Assembly (NCBI RefSeq): GCF_015679265.1
Contig: NZ_CP064942.1
Location: forward strand, 1,396,001 to 1,460,000
DNA length: 64,000 nucleotides
Source of the DNA: Pontivivens ytuae
Lineage (GTDB): Bacteria > Pseudomonadota > Alphaproteobacteria > Rhodobacterales > Rhodobacteraceae
Direction: 5' to 3'
A model generated the notes under the pieces. It ran no database searches, was not told the origin of the DNA, and saw nothing but the letters and a program-made list of their open reading frames with translations. The translations under genes were made by a program, and so were the position numbers. Positions 25,021 to 33,911 of this stretch are shown here, piece by piece (within the stretch, counting starts at the first letter, position 1; each line of letters starts with the position of its first letter).

Positions 25021-26082
25021 TCACGCCGGCAGGTTGCGGGCCCGCGCCTCGGTAAAGGCGGCCTCGCTCACACGGGTCCAGTTCTGCACCGCCCGGCCGA
25101 AGCGGGTATAGGCGCGCCAAGCTTCGCGGGCCTCGCCCTCCAGCGCGTCGAGCGCCTCGTACTCGGCCCGGGAGGCGTCCATCATGGCGGTCCAGACCGG
25201 CTGCGGCAGCGCGCCGATGGTCAGGCTCGCGTTCAACCGCAGCGCCTGGTGCGCCAGCGCGTTGGCCTGCATGGCCCGTGCATTCGCGCGGTAGGTCACG
25301 GCCGTCGTGGCGGCGCGAACCGAACGCTGCGCGCTGTCGCCCAGCCGACCCCAGGCCGCTTCGGAGATGTTGAGCGACACAGCGGCACTCGGGCACGTCG
25401 GCGCGTCGAGGTAGAGATAGGCGAGTGCGTTCTGCCGGTCGTCGTACTGCTCGCCGAGCGGGCCGGTCTGCACCAGCGTCGCGCGGGCCGGGAAGCCCGA
25501 CGGCGCCGCCGTCGGCTGCACAGTGACCCCGAGACGCGCGAGCACGTTGGCCGCGAGGCCCGTCGTCGCCGCCGACTGGCCTGCGAAGGCAGACACGTCG
25601 TCGAGGGCGGAGGCCGACCAGAGCGGCGTCGCACCGGAATCGCCCATGAGGAACGGCACCTTGCCGTGGGTCGCGGACAGCGCCGCCCAGACCTCGCTGC
25701 CGGTATCGGCGCGGATCCACGCTTCCAGCTCACGCTCGGTCAGACCGCCGGGCACGGCGGCGAAGAGGCCATAGGCCGGGGAGACGTCGAACCACAGATC
25801 CTCGGTCCCGAGGATCCCGTCCACCTCACCGGTCTCAAGCTGCAGGCGCACGTCGGCAGCCTCGCGCCCCGAGAGGTCCTCAAAGGAGATCTGGACGGCC
25901 CCGTTGGTCAGCGCCGACAGGCTTTCGGCAAAGTCGGCACCGATGGCGGCCCGTCCGGTCGCACCCAGGCCGAACACCGTTCCGACCACCAGGGTCTGAC
26001 GCGATTGCGCCCGAGCCGGCGCTGCCGCGGCGGCGGCGATACCCGCACCGGCCGACCCGCGGATGAAATCTCTTCTGTCCAT
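25021..26082 (-). CDS. Diverged TRAP-type binding protein lacking the ligand motifs
   Basis: A 353-residue exported protein with a twin-arginine-type signal (MDRRDFIRGSAGAG, cleavage near ARAQ). It aligns in outline with its downstream neighbour: YGLFAAVPGGLTERELEAWI corresponds to the FFTSVPLGLL region. At the place of the carboxylate-binding MRIPG it has AGQSAATTG with no Arg, and the EWVGP motif is absent. It therefore looks like a paralogue that has lost normal ligand binding. The pair is co-transcribed. The role could be regulation, partner binding or a new ligand; this is open. Confidence 0.7.
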   Translation of the reverse strand: MDRRDFIRGSAGAGIAAAAAAPARAQSRQTLVVGTVFGLGATGRAAIGADFAESLSALTNGAVQISFEDLSGREAADVRLQLETGEVDGILGTEDLWFDVSPAYGLFAAVPGGLTERELEAWIRADTGSEVWAALSATHGKVPFLMGDSGATPLWSASALDDVSAFAGQSAATTGLAANVLARLGVTVQPTAAPSGFPARATLVQTGPLGEQYDDRQNALAYLYLDAPTCPSAAVSLNISEAAWGRLGDSAQRSVRAATTAVTYRANARAMQANALAHQALRLNASLTIGALPQPVWTAMMDASRAEYEALDALEGEAREAWRAYTRFGRAVQNWTRVSEAAFTEARARNLPA

Positions 26083-26187
26083 GAAACCCTCGTCTTCGTG
26101 CGCCGTGTTTTCGCACTTGCAATAACGGCGATAGGTCAAAACTGTTGTACCATTAATGACACTTTTAGGCATAATTCTGAACAGAAC

Positions 26188-26502
26188 ATGCAGAAAAATG
26201 ATGACGGTTACCCGCTATGCGGGTTGTGCGGCCGGCCTATCCCGCCAGAGGCGAAACAAAGCCTCCACCACCTCGTCCCCAGGCTGCGCGGCGGCAAGGG
26301 CGGGCCGACGGTGCTGCTCCATCAGATCTGCCATAACGAGATCCATTCGGTACTCACCGAAAGCGAGCTCGCCCGCGACTTCAACACCTTGAAAAGACTG
26401 CGCGAACACCCGGGGCTGGCGAGGTTCATCGCTTGGGTCGCGAAGCGGGAGCCCACCTTCCACTCCCGCACCGTCGGCGGCCATCGCAAGCGGCGTCGGT
26501 AG
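26188..26502 (+). CDS. HNH endonuclease family protein
   Basis: A 104-residue small protein with an HNH-type core: CGLCGRPIP (zinc CxxC), LHHLVPRLRGGKGGPTVLLHQICHNEIH with the first His pair, Asn-like middle and final CHNEIH. The C-terminus is basic (HRKRRR). Standalone HNH proteins of this size are common in alphaproteobacteria and are not linked to a specific mobile element here. The start at 26188 is the first ATG before the domain. It is divergent from the TRAP paralogue and convergent with the SDR gene. Confidence 0.82.
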   Translation: MQKNDDGYPLCGLCGRPIPPEAKQSLHHLVPRLRGGKGGPTVLLHQICHNEIHSVLTESELARDFNTLKRLREHPGLARFIAWVAKREPTFHSRTVGGHRKRRR

Positions 26503-26510
26503 CTCCGGCG

Positions 26511-27266
26511 CTACTCGATCAGCCCCACGCGCCGCCGGATATCCTCGTCGCGCAGGCTCACGTCGGTGCCGGCGAAGACCGCGCCCTCGGGGCCGCAGAG
26601 CCACAGGATCGCCTGGGCTGGCCATTCGGGTGGGATGTGGTCGGACCAGTCGAGCTGGCTGACGGGGTTGACGCCGGAGGCCTTGATTTCGCGCTGCATC
26701 TGCGTGGCGACGGTCCCGGGCGAGAGGCCCACGCAGCGGATGCGGCGGCCCTCCTCCTTGTCGACGCAGGCGGTCAGCATCTTGGCCGCCGCCTTCGAGG
26801 CGCAGTAATGTGACCAGCCTTCCAGCGCGTTGACGGCCGCGCCTGAGGAGATGTTCACGATCACGCCGCCCTCGGGCAGCACCGGCAGCGCGGCCCGAAT
26901 ACCGTTGAACGTCCCGGTCGCGTTGATGTTGAAGGCTTGCGCCCAGGCGACCGGATCGCTTTGCGCCATCGTCGCCACCGGCTCGATCACGCCGGCATTG
27001 TTCACGAGGATGTCGAGCCCGCCGAAGGCGTCGACCGCCTGCGCCACCGCGCTCTCGACGCTCGCGTAGTCGGCCACGTCGCAGGTGGCCGCCAGCGCCT
27101 TGCCGCCATCGTTCCGGATGCTCTCCGCGATTTCGCCGATGCGGCCCGAGGAGCGGGCGGCCAGCACGACCGCGGCGCCCTCCTCCGCCAGGGCGCGCGC
27201 CGTCGCCTCCCCGATCCCGCGCGAGGCGCCGGTGACGAGTGCGACCTTTCCCCTGATCCAGTCCAT
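26511..27266 (-). CDS. SDR family NAD(P)-dependent oxidoreductase
   Basis: A 251-residue classical short-chain dehydrogenase. The Rossmann motif is TGASRGIGEA at about residues 12-21, followed by the NNAG motif near 89, Ser near 142 (NISSGAAV) and the catalytic YCASK near 155-159. LSPGTVATQM follows. It resembles 3-oxoacyl-ACP reductases, but the substrate is not fixed by sequence. It is 13 bp downstream of an SRPBCC gene on the same strand. Confidence 0.9.
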   Translation of the reverse strand: MDWIRGKVALVTGASRGIGEATARALAEEGAAVVLAARSSGRIGEIAESIRNDGGKALAATCDVADYASVESAVAQAVDAFGGLDILVNNAGVIEPVATMAQSDPVAWAQAFNINATGTFNGIRAALPVLPEGGVIVNISSGAAVNALEGWSHYCASKAAAKMLTACVDKEEGRRIRCVGLSPGTVATQMQREIKASGVNPVSQLDWSDHIPPEWPAQAILWLCGPEGAVFAGTDVSLRDEDIRRRVGLIE

Positions 27267-27279
27267 GGCGTGGCTCCTT

Positions 27280-27732
27280 CTAGGCCGGCAGATAGCGGCA
27301 GGTGATCGACAGCGCCTGCCGGTGGCGGTGTCGCCTCCGGTAGACATATCCGGCGAAGCGGGAGGTTGGCCATGTCTGCCAGCCCGCGTCGATGATCACG
27401 TGGTCCGACCAGCGGACGCGGTCGCCGTCGGGCTGGACGCTGAGCGTGTGGTCCCAGCGGCGGATCGCGCCACCACCCTCCCGGCTCCGGATCACGCGGG
27501 CGGCGCGGTCCAGCCGCGCGACATGCATCCGGTGCCCGCGGTTGCGCAGCACGCGCCAGATCGTCACGTCCACCTTGTAGGTGCGGCCCTCCTCCACATC
27601 CGCATCGGGCAGGCCCTCGTAGACGGCGAGGCCGCGCATCGCCTCCTGCATCTCGCGAAAGTCGAGGGCGGCGGCGAAGATCGCATCCGCGTCGCCGTCA
27701 TACGTCGCCTCGATCTCGACCCGGATGGCCAT
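27280..27732 (-). CDS. SRPBCC family protein
   Basis: A 150-residue START/Bet v1-like small-ligand-binding fold protein. It begins with the usual ADAIFAAALDFREM segment that forms the first helix after strand one. The central part has YKVDVTIWRVLRNRGHRM and WDHTLSVQPDGDRVRWSDHV, consistent with the antiparallel sheet. No catalytic motif is apparent. It is transcribed together with the SDR gene and divergent from pmbA, 48 bp apart. Confidence 0.75.
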   Translation of the reverse strand: MAIRVEIEATYDGDADAIFAAALDFREMQEAMRGLAVYEGLPDADVEEGRTYKVDVTIWRVLRNRGHRMHVARLDRAARVIRSREGGGAIRRWDHTLSVQPDGDRVRWSDHVIIDAGWQTWPTSRFAGYVYRRRHRHRQALSITCRYLPA

Positions 27733-27780
27733 GCGGACCTCCCCTTGACCCTGCGTTCAGGGCGGGCCAATTCGGTGCCC

Positions 27781-29124
27781 ATGACCCAGAACCTCTCCGA
27801 CCTCACCCACGCCCTGATCGACGCCGCGAAGAAGGCGGGCGCCGATGCGGCGGACGCCGTCGCCATCCGGGACGATACGCTCTCCATCGAAGTGCTCAAG
27901 GGCCGGCTGGAGCAGGCGGAGCGCAGCGAGGGGACGGAGATCGGGCTGCGCGTCTTCGCGGGCAAGCGGCAGGCGAGCGTGTCCGCCTCCGACACCCGGC
28001 CCGAGATGATCGAGACGCTGGCCCAGCGCGCAGTCGCCATGGCGCGGATCGCGCCGGAGGATCCGCATGCGGGGCTGGCCGATCCGGGGCAGCTTGCGGG
28101 CGATGTGTCCGCGGCGGCGCTCGATCTGGAGGACGACGCCCGCCCCGACCCGGCGACGCTGGAGGAGATGGCGCTCGCGGCCGAGGCTGCAGCGATGGCC
28201 GTTCCCGGCGTCAGCCAGATGCAGGCGACGGGTGCCGGGGCCTCCACCCGGGCCATGCACCTCGCCGCCAGCAACGGGTTTTCGGGCGGCTACGGGCGCA
28301 CCGGATATTCGCTATCGGCCGTCGCGATCTCTGGCGAGGGGCTGGGGATGGAGCGGGACTACTTCGGCGACAGCCGCACGCACCTCGCCGACCTGATGTC
28401 GCCGGAGGAGATCGGGCGGATCGCGGGCGAGCGGGCGGTGGCGCTTGCCGGTGCCTCCAAGCCGCCCACGGGCCGCTATCCGGTGATCTATGACGAGCGG
28501 ATCAGCTCCGGTGTGATCGGCCACCTGCTCGCCGCCATCAACGGCAACGCGGTCGCGCGCGGCGCGAGCTGGCTGAAGGACGCGATGGGTGAGGCTGTGC
28601 TGCCCGCGGGCCTCGACCTGATCGAGGATCCGCACCGCGCCCGCGCCACCGGCTCCCGCCCCTTCGACGGGGAGGGGTTGCCGACCGGGCAGAAGGCGCT
28701 GGTGAAGGACGGCGTGCTGCAAAGTTGGGTGCTCGACCTTGCCACGGGGCGAAAGCTGGGGCTGGAGAGCACAGGGAACGCGGCGCGCGGCGTTTCGGGC
28801 TCACCGTCTCCCTCGGTGGGCAACCTCTCGCTGACCCAAGGCGCGCACAGCAAGGAAGAACTGATGCGGGAGATGGGGACGGGCCTCCTCATCACCTCGC
28901 TAATCGGCGCCTCGATCAACCCGACCACAGGGGATTACTCCCGCGGCGCCAGCGGCTTCTGGATCGAGAACGGGGAAATCGCGCGCGCCGTCAACGAATG
29001 CACCGTTGCTGGCAATCTGCGGGACATGCTGCGCACGATCGTCCCCGCGAACGACGCCCGCACGCATCTGAGCCGCGTCGTACCCTCGCTGATGGTGGAG
29101 GGGCTGACCATTGCAGGCGCCTGA
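27781..29124 (+). CDS. pmbA: TldD/PmbA family protein, PmbA-like
   Basis: A 447-residue protein related to PmbA (TldE), the non-metal partner of the TldD metalloprotease that processes modified peptides and antitoxins. Family features are AIRDDTLSIEVLKGRLEQAE near the N-terminus, GASTRAMHLAASNGFSGGY in the centre, and TGDYSRGASGFWIENGEI at the C-terminus. The HExxxH zinc motif of TldD is absent, which supports PmbA. No tldD gene is nearby. The next gene starts within its 3' end. Confidence 0.93.
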   Translation: MTQNLSDLTHALIDAAKKAGADAADAVAIRDDTLSIEVLKGRLEQAERSEGTEIGLRVFAGKRQASVSASDTRPEMIETLAQRAVAMARIAPEDPHAGLADPGQLAGDVSAAALDLEDDARPDPATLEEMALAAEAAAMAVPGVSQMQATGAGASTRAMHLAASNGFSGGYGRTGYSLSAVAISGEGLGMERDYFGDSRTHLADLMSPEEIGRIAGERAVALAGASKPPTGRYPVIYDERISSGVIGHLLAAINGNAVARGASWLKDAMGEAVLPAGLDLIEDPHRARATGSRPFDGEGLPTGQKALVKDGVLQSWVLDLATGRKLGLESTGNAARGVSGSPSPSVGNLSLTQGAHSKEELMREMGTGLLITSLIGASINPTTGDYSRGASGFWIENGEIARAVNECTVAGNLRDMLRTIVPANDARTHLSRVVPSLMVEGLTIAGA

Positions 29125-29911
29125 GACCGACGACCTCGCGCTGCTGATCGACGCCGCGCGGGCCGCGGGCGAGATCGCCATGCGCCATTTCGGCCGCGCC
29201 CCCGAGGTGTGGGAGAAGGACGCGGGCCAGGGTCCCGTCACGCAGGCCGACCTCGAAGTGAACACGATGCTGGAGGCCGAGCTCGCCGCCGCTCGCCCCG
29301 ACTACGGCTGGTTGTCGGAGGAGACGGAGGACACGCCCGTCCGGCTGGAGCGGGAGCGCACCTTCATCATCGATCCCATCGACGGCACCCGCGCCTTCAT
29401 CGAGGAGAAGGACGCCTTCGGCCACGCGCTGGCCATCGCCGACCGCGGAGAGATCGTGGCGGGCGTCATGTACCTGCCTGCCCGCGGTGAGCTCTACGCC
29501 GCCGCCCGCGGCCACGGGGCGACGCTCAACGGCACCGCGATCCGCACCTCGACCCGTGACGCGCTCACCGGGGCGAAGGTTGCCGCCCCGCGCAACCAGC
29601 TCAAGCCGGAGCACTGGCCCGGCGGCGTGCCGGACATCGCGCACACCATGCGCCCGGCGCTTGCCTGGCGGCTCTGCCTCGCCGCCGATGGCAACCTCGA
29701 CGGCATGTTCACCTTCCGCCCGGTCTGGGAGTGGGACGCGGCCGCGGGCAGCCTGATCGCGAGCGAGGCCGGCGCCGCCGTCACCGACGGTGTGGGCCGC
29801 ACGCCACGCTTCAACTCCGACACGCGGCGGCTCGACGGCATCATCGCGGCTCCGGCCCCGCTGACGGCCGAGATCATCGCCCGCCGCGGCGTCGGCGCGC
29901 CCGCTTCTTGA
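29111..29911 (+). CDS. 3'(2'),5'-bisphosphate nucleotidase / inositol monophosphatase family protein (CysQ-like)
   Basis: A 266-residue magnesium-dependent, lithium-sensitive phosphatase. Metal ligands are Glu70/Glu71 in WLSEETED, Asp88 and Asp91 in DPIDGTRAFI, and Asp209 in WEWDAAAG. The family contains CysQ (PAP phosphatase) and inositol monophosphatases; the early position of the motifs and WLSEE are CysQ-like, but the substrate is not certain. The start is a TTG at 29111, 14 bp inside pmbA, so the two are coupled. It leads into the Kdo/lipid A cluster. Confidence 0.88.
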   Translation: MQAPETDDLALLIDAARAAGEIAMRHFGRAPEVWEKDAGQGPVTQADLEVNTMLEAELAAARPDYGWLSEETEDTPVRLERERTFIIDPIDGTRAFIEEKDAFGHALAIADRGEIVAGVMYLPARGELYAAARGHGATLNGTAIRTSTRDALTGAKVAAPRNQLKPEHWPGGVPDIAHTMRPALAWRLCLAADGNLDGMFTFRPVWEWDAAAGSLIASEAGAAVTDGVGRTPRFNSDTRRLDGIIAAPAPLTAEIIARRGVGAPAS

Positions 29912-29966
29912 CCTTGGACCGGCCACGGCTAGGGTGCGCGCCATCCATCCGGACTTGGAGATCCCC

Positions 29967-30209
29967 ATGACCCAGCGCCTTCATCTCGTCTTCGGCGGAG
30001 AGCTCGTGAACCCGCAGTCGACCCAGTTCACCGACGTCAACGACATCGACATCGTGGGCATCTTCCCCAACTACGCGACCGCCTACAGCGCGTGGAAGGA
30101 TGCGGCCCAGCGCACCGTCGACAACGCGCATACCCGCTACTTCATCGCGCACCTGCACCGCCTGCGGGACGAGGAGGTCGCCGCCTCGCCGACCGAAGAG
30201 CTGGGCTGA
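29967..30209 (+). CDS. DUF4170 domain-containing protein
   Basis: An 80-residue cytoplasmic protein matching DUF4170, with LHLVFGGEL and DIDIVGIFPNYATAYSAWKDAAQ. The family is alphaproteobacterial and characteristically sits just before the DUF374 acyltransferase and waaA, as here, suggesting a link to lipid A biogenesis. Its biochemical function is unknown. It is 10 bp upstream of the next gene. Confidence 0.88.
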   Translation: MTQRLHLVFGGELVNPQSTQFTDVNDIDIVGIFPNYATAYSAWKDAAQRTVDNAHTRYFIAHLHRLRDEEVAASPTEELG

Positions 30210-30219
30210 CCGCCCGCCC

Positions 30220-30963
30220 ATGCGCCTGCTCAAATCCGCCCGGACACAGGAGAGACTGATCGCATTCGGCACCGCGATCATGGTCGCCTACCTGCGTCTG
30301 GTGCTGGCCACGGCCCGGTTCAGCTATGCCGGGAACACGGATTTGCAGCAGCGCGCGCGGGCCGGGAACGCGAGCTTCATCATGTGCTCCTGGCACAGTC
30401 GCCTCATCATGGTGACGCACGAGGCGCAGAACGGGCTGAAGGCGCACGGCATCGCCTCCCGCTCCGAGGACGGGGATCTCGCGGCCCGGCTGCTCATCCC
30501 CTTCGGCATCGGGCTGATCCGCGGCTCCTCGGCCAATCCCAGGAAGCCGTCGAAGGACAAGGGCGGGGCGGCGGCACTGGTCGGCGCCATCGCGTTCCTC
30601 CGAAAGACCGACGACGCGGTGGTAGCCCTGACGCCCGACGGCCCGCGCGGGCCGCGGGGCCGCTGTCACCACGGGGTGGCGACGATGTCGATCCGCTCCG
30701 GCAAGCCGGTGGTGCCCATGGCGTGGGCCAGCCGCCACGCCATCGGGCTGTCGACCTGGGACCGCTTCCTCGTCCCCCTGCCCTTCAGCCGCATCACCAT
30801 CGTCTGGGGACCGGAAATCACCCCACCGCCGCGCGACGCGATGGAGGCGGAGTTCGAGCCCTTCCGCCTGCGCATCGAGGCCGCGATCACCGACGTCACG
30901 CGCGAGGCCGACCGCATCGCCGGGCGCCGCACAATCTTCACGCCGGAGGAGGTCGCCGCATGA
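30220..30963 (+). CDS. DUF374 family lysophospholipid acyltransferase-like protein
   Basis: A 247-residue membrane-associated protein with an N-terminal hydrophobic segment (about 15-35). MCSWHSRLIM near residues 51-60 supplies the His of the acyltransferase block 1, and TPDGPRGPRGR near 140 is a family hallmark. PVVPMAWASRHA follows. The acceptor is unknown; linkage with waaA and lpxK suggests a lipid A or Kdo-lipid acylation step. It overlaps waaA by ATGA. Confidence 0.88.
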   Translation: MRLLKSARTQERLIAFGTAIMVAYLRLVLATARFSYAGNTDLQQRARAGNASFIMCSWHSRLIMVTHEAQNGLKAHGIASRSEDGDLAARLLIPFGIGLIRGSSANPRKPSKDKGGAAALVGAIAFLRKTDDAVVALTPDGPRGPRGRCHHGVATMSIRSGKPVVPMAWASRHAIGLSTWDRFLVPLPFSRITIVWGPEITPPPRDAMEAEFEPFRLRIEAAITDVTREADRIAGRRTIFTPEEVAA

Positions 30964-32243
30964 GCTCCTTCGCCCTCGGCCTCTACCACCTCTTCTCCCG
31001 CTTCGGCGGCGGGCTCGCGCGACGCACCCTCGACCGGCGGATCGCGGCCGGCAAGGAGGATGTGGAGCGGGTGGGCGAGCGCATGGGCGTGCCCGGCCTG
31101 CCCCGCCCGGAGGGGCCGCTCATCTGGTTCCACGCGGCCTCCGTCGGCGAGTCGCTCTCCATCCTCGACCTTGTGCGACGGTTGCGGATGCAGCGACCCA
31201 ACATCCACATCCTCGTCACGACCGGCACGATCACCTCGGCCCGGCTGATGGCCGCCCGCCTGCCCGAGGGGGCGATGCACCAGTTCTACCCGCTCGACGT
31301 GCTGGTCGCGGTGCGCCGCTTCCTCGACCACTGGCAGCCCGACGTAGCGCTATGGACGGAGAGCGAGCTGTGGCCAACCATGCTCAGCGAGCTGCGCAAC
31401 CGGAAGATCCCGACGGTGCTCATCAACGCGCGCATGTCGCAGAAGAGCTTTCGCGGCTGGAAATGGGCGCCGATCGCCGCCCAGCGCATCATCGGCGGCT
31501 TCGACCTGATCCTCGCGCAGGACAAGGACACCGCCGAACGGCTGAAGCAGCTCGGCGCGAAGCCCGCCACGCTGCATCTCAGCGGCTCGCTGAAGGATAG
31601 CGCCGCGCCGCTCCCCCATGACGAGGCGGAGCGCAAGCGGATCGCCGCCCGGCTCGCCGGCACCCAGGTCTGGTGCGCCGCCTCCACCCATCCGGGTGAG
31701 GAAGAGATCGCGGTCGACGCCCATGCCCGCGTCCGCCTCACCCATCCCGGCCTCATCCTGATCCTCGTGCCCCGCCACCCGGATCGTGGGCCGGAGATCG
31801 CGGAGCGCCTGACGGCGCAAGGCTGGCGCGTCGGCCTGCGCAGCCAGGGGGAGAAGATCGGGCAGGAGCAGGCGATCTATGTGGCCGATACGCTCGGCGA
31901 ACTGGGTCTGTGGTACCGGATTGCGCCGGTGTCCTTCATCGGCGGATCGCTGGTGGATGCGGGCGGGCACAATCCGTACGAGCCCGCGGCCCTGGGCTCC
32001 GCCATCCTGAATGGCCCCTACGTCTCCAACTTCACCGACGCCTACGGCCGGCTGAGCATGACCGGCGGCGCGCGGCGGGTGAGCAACGCGGCCTCGCTGG
32101 CCGCCTCGGTGACGGAGCTGCTGAGCCCCGACGCGGCAGCGGCGATGGCGACGGCGGCATGGGACGTCGCCTCCGCCGGGGCGGATACGCTCGACCGGGT
32201 GGCGGACCGGCTCGCGCCCCTGCTCGACCGGATCGACACGTGA
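30960..32243 (+). CDS. waaA: 3-deoxy-D-manno-octulosonic acid (Kdo) transferase
   Basis: A 427-residue GT-B glycosyltransferase that adds Kdo to lipid A precursor at the inner membrane. The catalytic Glu64 is in WFHAASVGES. Other motifs are TTGTITSA, WTESELWP and the C-terminal donor-binding FIGGSLVDAGGHNPYEPA. Length is normal. It overlaps lpxK by GTGA. Confidence 0.95.
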   Translation: MSSFALGLYHLFSRFGGGLARRTLDRRIAAGKEDVERVGERMGVPGLPRPEGPLIWFHAASVGESLSILDLVRRLRMQRPNIHILVTTGTITSARLMAARLPEGAMHQFYPLDVLVAVRRFLDHWQPDVALWTESELWPTMLSELRNRKIPTVLINARMSQKSFRGWKWAPIAAQRIIGGFDLILAQDKDTAERLKQLGAKPATLHLSGSLKDSAAPLPHDEAERKRIAARLAGTQVWCAASTHPGEEEIAVDAHARVRLTHPGLILILVPRHPDRGPEIAERLTAQGWRVGLRSQGEKIGQEQAIYVADTLGELGLWYRIAPVSFIGGSLVDAGGHNPYEPAALGSAILNGPYVSNFTDAYGRLSMTGGARRVSNAASLAASVTELLSPDAAAAMATAAWDVASAGADTLDRVADRLAPLLDRIDT

Positions 32244-33217
32244 GCCGCGCGCCCGGCTTCTGGTACCGCCCGCCCGGCCTCGCCTCCACGCTGCTGAGCC
32301 CGCTCGCGGCCCTCTGGCGGTGGGAGACGGCACGGCGGATTGCGAAGGGGACCCCCGCGACGGTCGGCGTGCCGGTGATCTGCGTCGGCAACCTCACCGT
32401 GGGCGGCACCGGCAAAACGCCAACCGTCATCGCCCTGCTCGACCGCCTCTCCGCCCGGGGGCTCAAGGCGCACGTCCTCAGCCGCGGCCATGGCGGCAAG
32501 GAAACCGGGCCGCTTCAGGTCGATCCGGCGCGCCACACCGCCGCCGATGTCGGGGACGAGCCGCTGATGCTGTCCGCCTTCGCCCCCACCTGGATCGCCC
32601 GTGACCGCGCCGCCGGGGCGCGGGCCGCTGCGCAGGCCGGGGCGGAGGTCATCGTCATGGACGACGGCTTCCAGAACCCCGCGCTCGCCAAGGATCTTTC
32701 GCTGATCGTCGTCGACGGCGAGACCGGCTTCGGCAACGGGCGCATCGTACCTGCCGGACCGCTGCGGGAGCCGGTCGCCGAGGGCATCGCCCGCGCCGAC
32801 CTCGCACTGATCGTCGGCGGGGACAACATCTCCACGATTACAGAACAGATCGCGCCGCTCCCGACCCTCCAAGGCTGCATCGCGCCGCTGCAGACCGGAA
32901 TGCCGTGGCAGGGCTTCCGCGCGCTCGCCTTCGCCGGGATCGGGCGGCCCGCGAAGTTCTTCGCGACGCTCCGCGAACTCGGTGTCGATGTCGTCGCCAC
33001 CCGCGCCTTCGGCGATCATGAGCCCTACGCCCTGCCCGTCCTGAAACGGCTGGAACAGGAGGCGCTGTCGCACCGCGCCCGCCTCGTCACCACGGAAAAG
33101 GACGCCGCCCGTCTGCCCGCCGAATGGCGCGCGAAGGTCAGCGTCCTGCCCGTGCGTCTGGAGCTGGAGGATGGCGCGGCGCTCGACGCCGCGCTCGACC
33201 GCGTCCTCAGTTCGTGA
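32240..33217 (+). CDS. lpxK: Tetraacyldisaccharide 4'-kinase
   Basis: A 325-residue membrane-bound kinase that phosphorylates the 4' position of the lipid A disaccharide. The Walker A segment GNLTVGGTGKT spans residues 50-60, and DDGFQNPALAKDLSLIVVDG supplies the conserved DDGFQ. VPAGPLREP and TTEKDAARLP are further signatures. The start is a GTG at 32240 overlapping the waaA stop. The 3' end overlaps the convergent P460-type cytochrome gene by 11 bp. Confidence 0.95.
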   Translation: MSRAPGFWYRPPGLASTLLSPLAALWRWETARRIAKGTPATVGVPVICVGNLTVGGTGKTPTVIALLDRLSARGLKAHVLSRGHGGKETGPLQVDPARHTAADVGDEPLMLSAFAPTWIARDRAAGARAAAQAGAEVIVMDDGFQNPALAKDLSLIVVDGETGFGNGRIVPAGPLREPVAEGIARADLALIVGGDNISTITEQIAPLPTLQGCIAPLQTGMPWQGFRALAFAGIGRPAKFFATLRELGVDVVATRAFGDHEPYALPVLKRLEQEALSHRARLVTTEKDAARLPAEWRAKVSVLPVRLELEDGAALDAALDRVLSS

Positions 33218-33782
33218 GGCGGACCTCCTCCAGCGGATACCCCATGCTGTCCTGGTCCTCGAACGCCGCGTGGCAGTCGTGGCAGAACTGCTGGGAGATG
33301 CCCATCGGGTTGCCGTTGGGCTGAACCGCGGAATAGACCCAGTTGTCGAACTCGTCCGCGGTGCCCGCCGCGACCTTCTCCATGATGAAGAGGGGGCCGT
33401 TGCGCACCGCGCCCGTGTCCTGGAACTTGAAGCTCTCCTTCGCGAGGACCGAGCCCACCGGCATCGAGAAATCGCCGATCTCGTAGGTGAGGTACTGCTC
33501 CGCCGCGATGTCGTTGGCGAAGGTCATCAGCAGGCGCTCGCCATGCGGACCGGCAAGGCCCGGGCGCGTCGCGGTCGGTGCCCAGTCGCGGTACTCGGCC
33601 GCGACAGCGTTGTCACCGGCGGCATAACCGGCAGCGAGGGCGTCCGCGACGCAGGAATAGACCTCGTTCACCTGTTCGGCGGTCAGCTCCCAGGGATCGG
33701 CATCCCCGATGCTGCACTCCTGAGCGACGGCGGCGGTGCCGAAAAGGGCGAAAGCGATGGCGAGCGGGAGGGCTGGCGTCAT
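33207..33782 (-). CDS. Cytochrome P460 family c-type haem protein
   Basis: A 191-residue periplasmic protein. A signal peptide ends near AAVAQ (residue 21), and the single haem site CHDCH (Cys167, Cys170, His171) is close to the C-terminus, as in P460-family proteins. P460 enzymes oxidise hydroxylamine in nitrifiers, but most homologues in other bacteria have unknown roles. GGAG precedes the ATG at 33782. It stands alone. Confidence 0.82.
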   Translation of the reverse strand: MTPALPLAIAFALFGTAAVAQECSIGDADPWELTAEQVNEVYSCVADALAAGYAAGDNAVAAEYRDWAPTATRPGLAGPHGERLLMTFANDIAAEQYLTYEIGDFSMPVGSVLAKESFKFQDTGAVRNGPLFIMEKVAAGTADEFDNWVYSAVQPNGNPMGISQQFCHDCHAAFEDQDSMGYPLEEVRLTN

Positions 33783-33808
33783 TGGGATTCTCCATTGCGG
33801 ATACAAGA

Positions 33809-33839
33809 GTGGCGCATCGTCGCCCTGACGATGCGCCAC
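33809..33839 (-). terminator. Hairpin after mlaC
   Basis: A perfect 13-bp stem (GTGGCGCATCGTC / GACGATGCGCCAC) has a 5-base loop. It lies between mlaC and the cytochrome gene on the minus strand. The T-tract is poor (TCTTGT), so it could also be a protein-binding site in the cytochrome promoter region. Confidence 0.6.
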
Positions 33840-33911
33840 CGATTGTTTCCAGAGAATTCACAACGCTACACGGTCACGTGATAGCTGAAACCATTCCCTC
33901 AGCGCTGCCGT

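Noticed and set aside
26188..26502. HNH gene as evidence for a restriction or homing element
   Set aside because: No methyltransferase, intron or intein features, or repeats lie beside it; small HNH proteins are common and often solitary.
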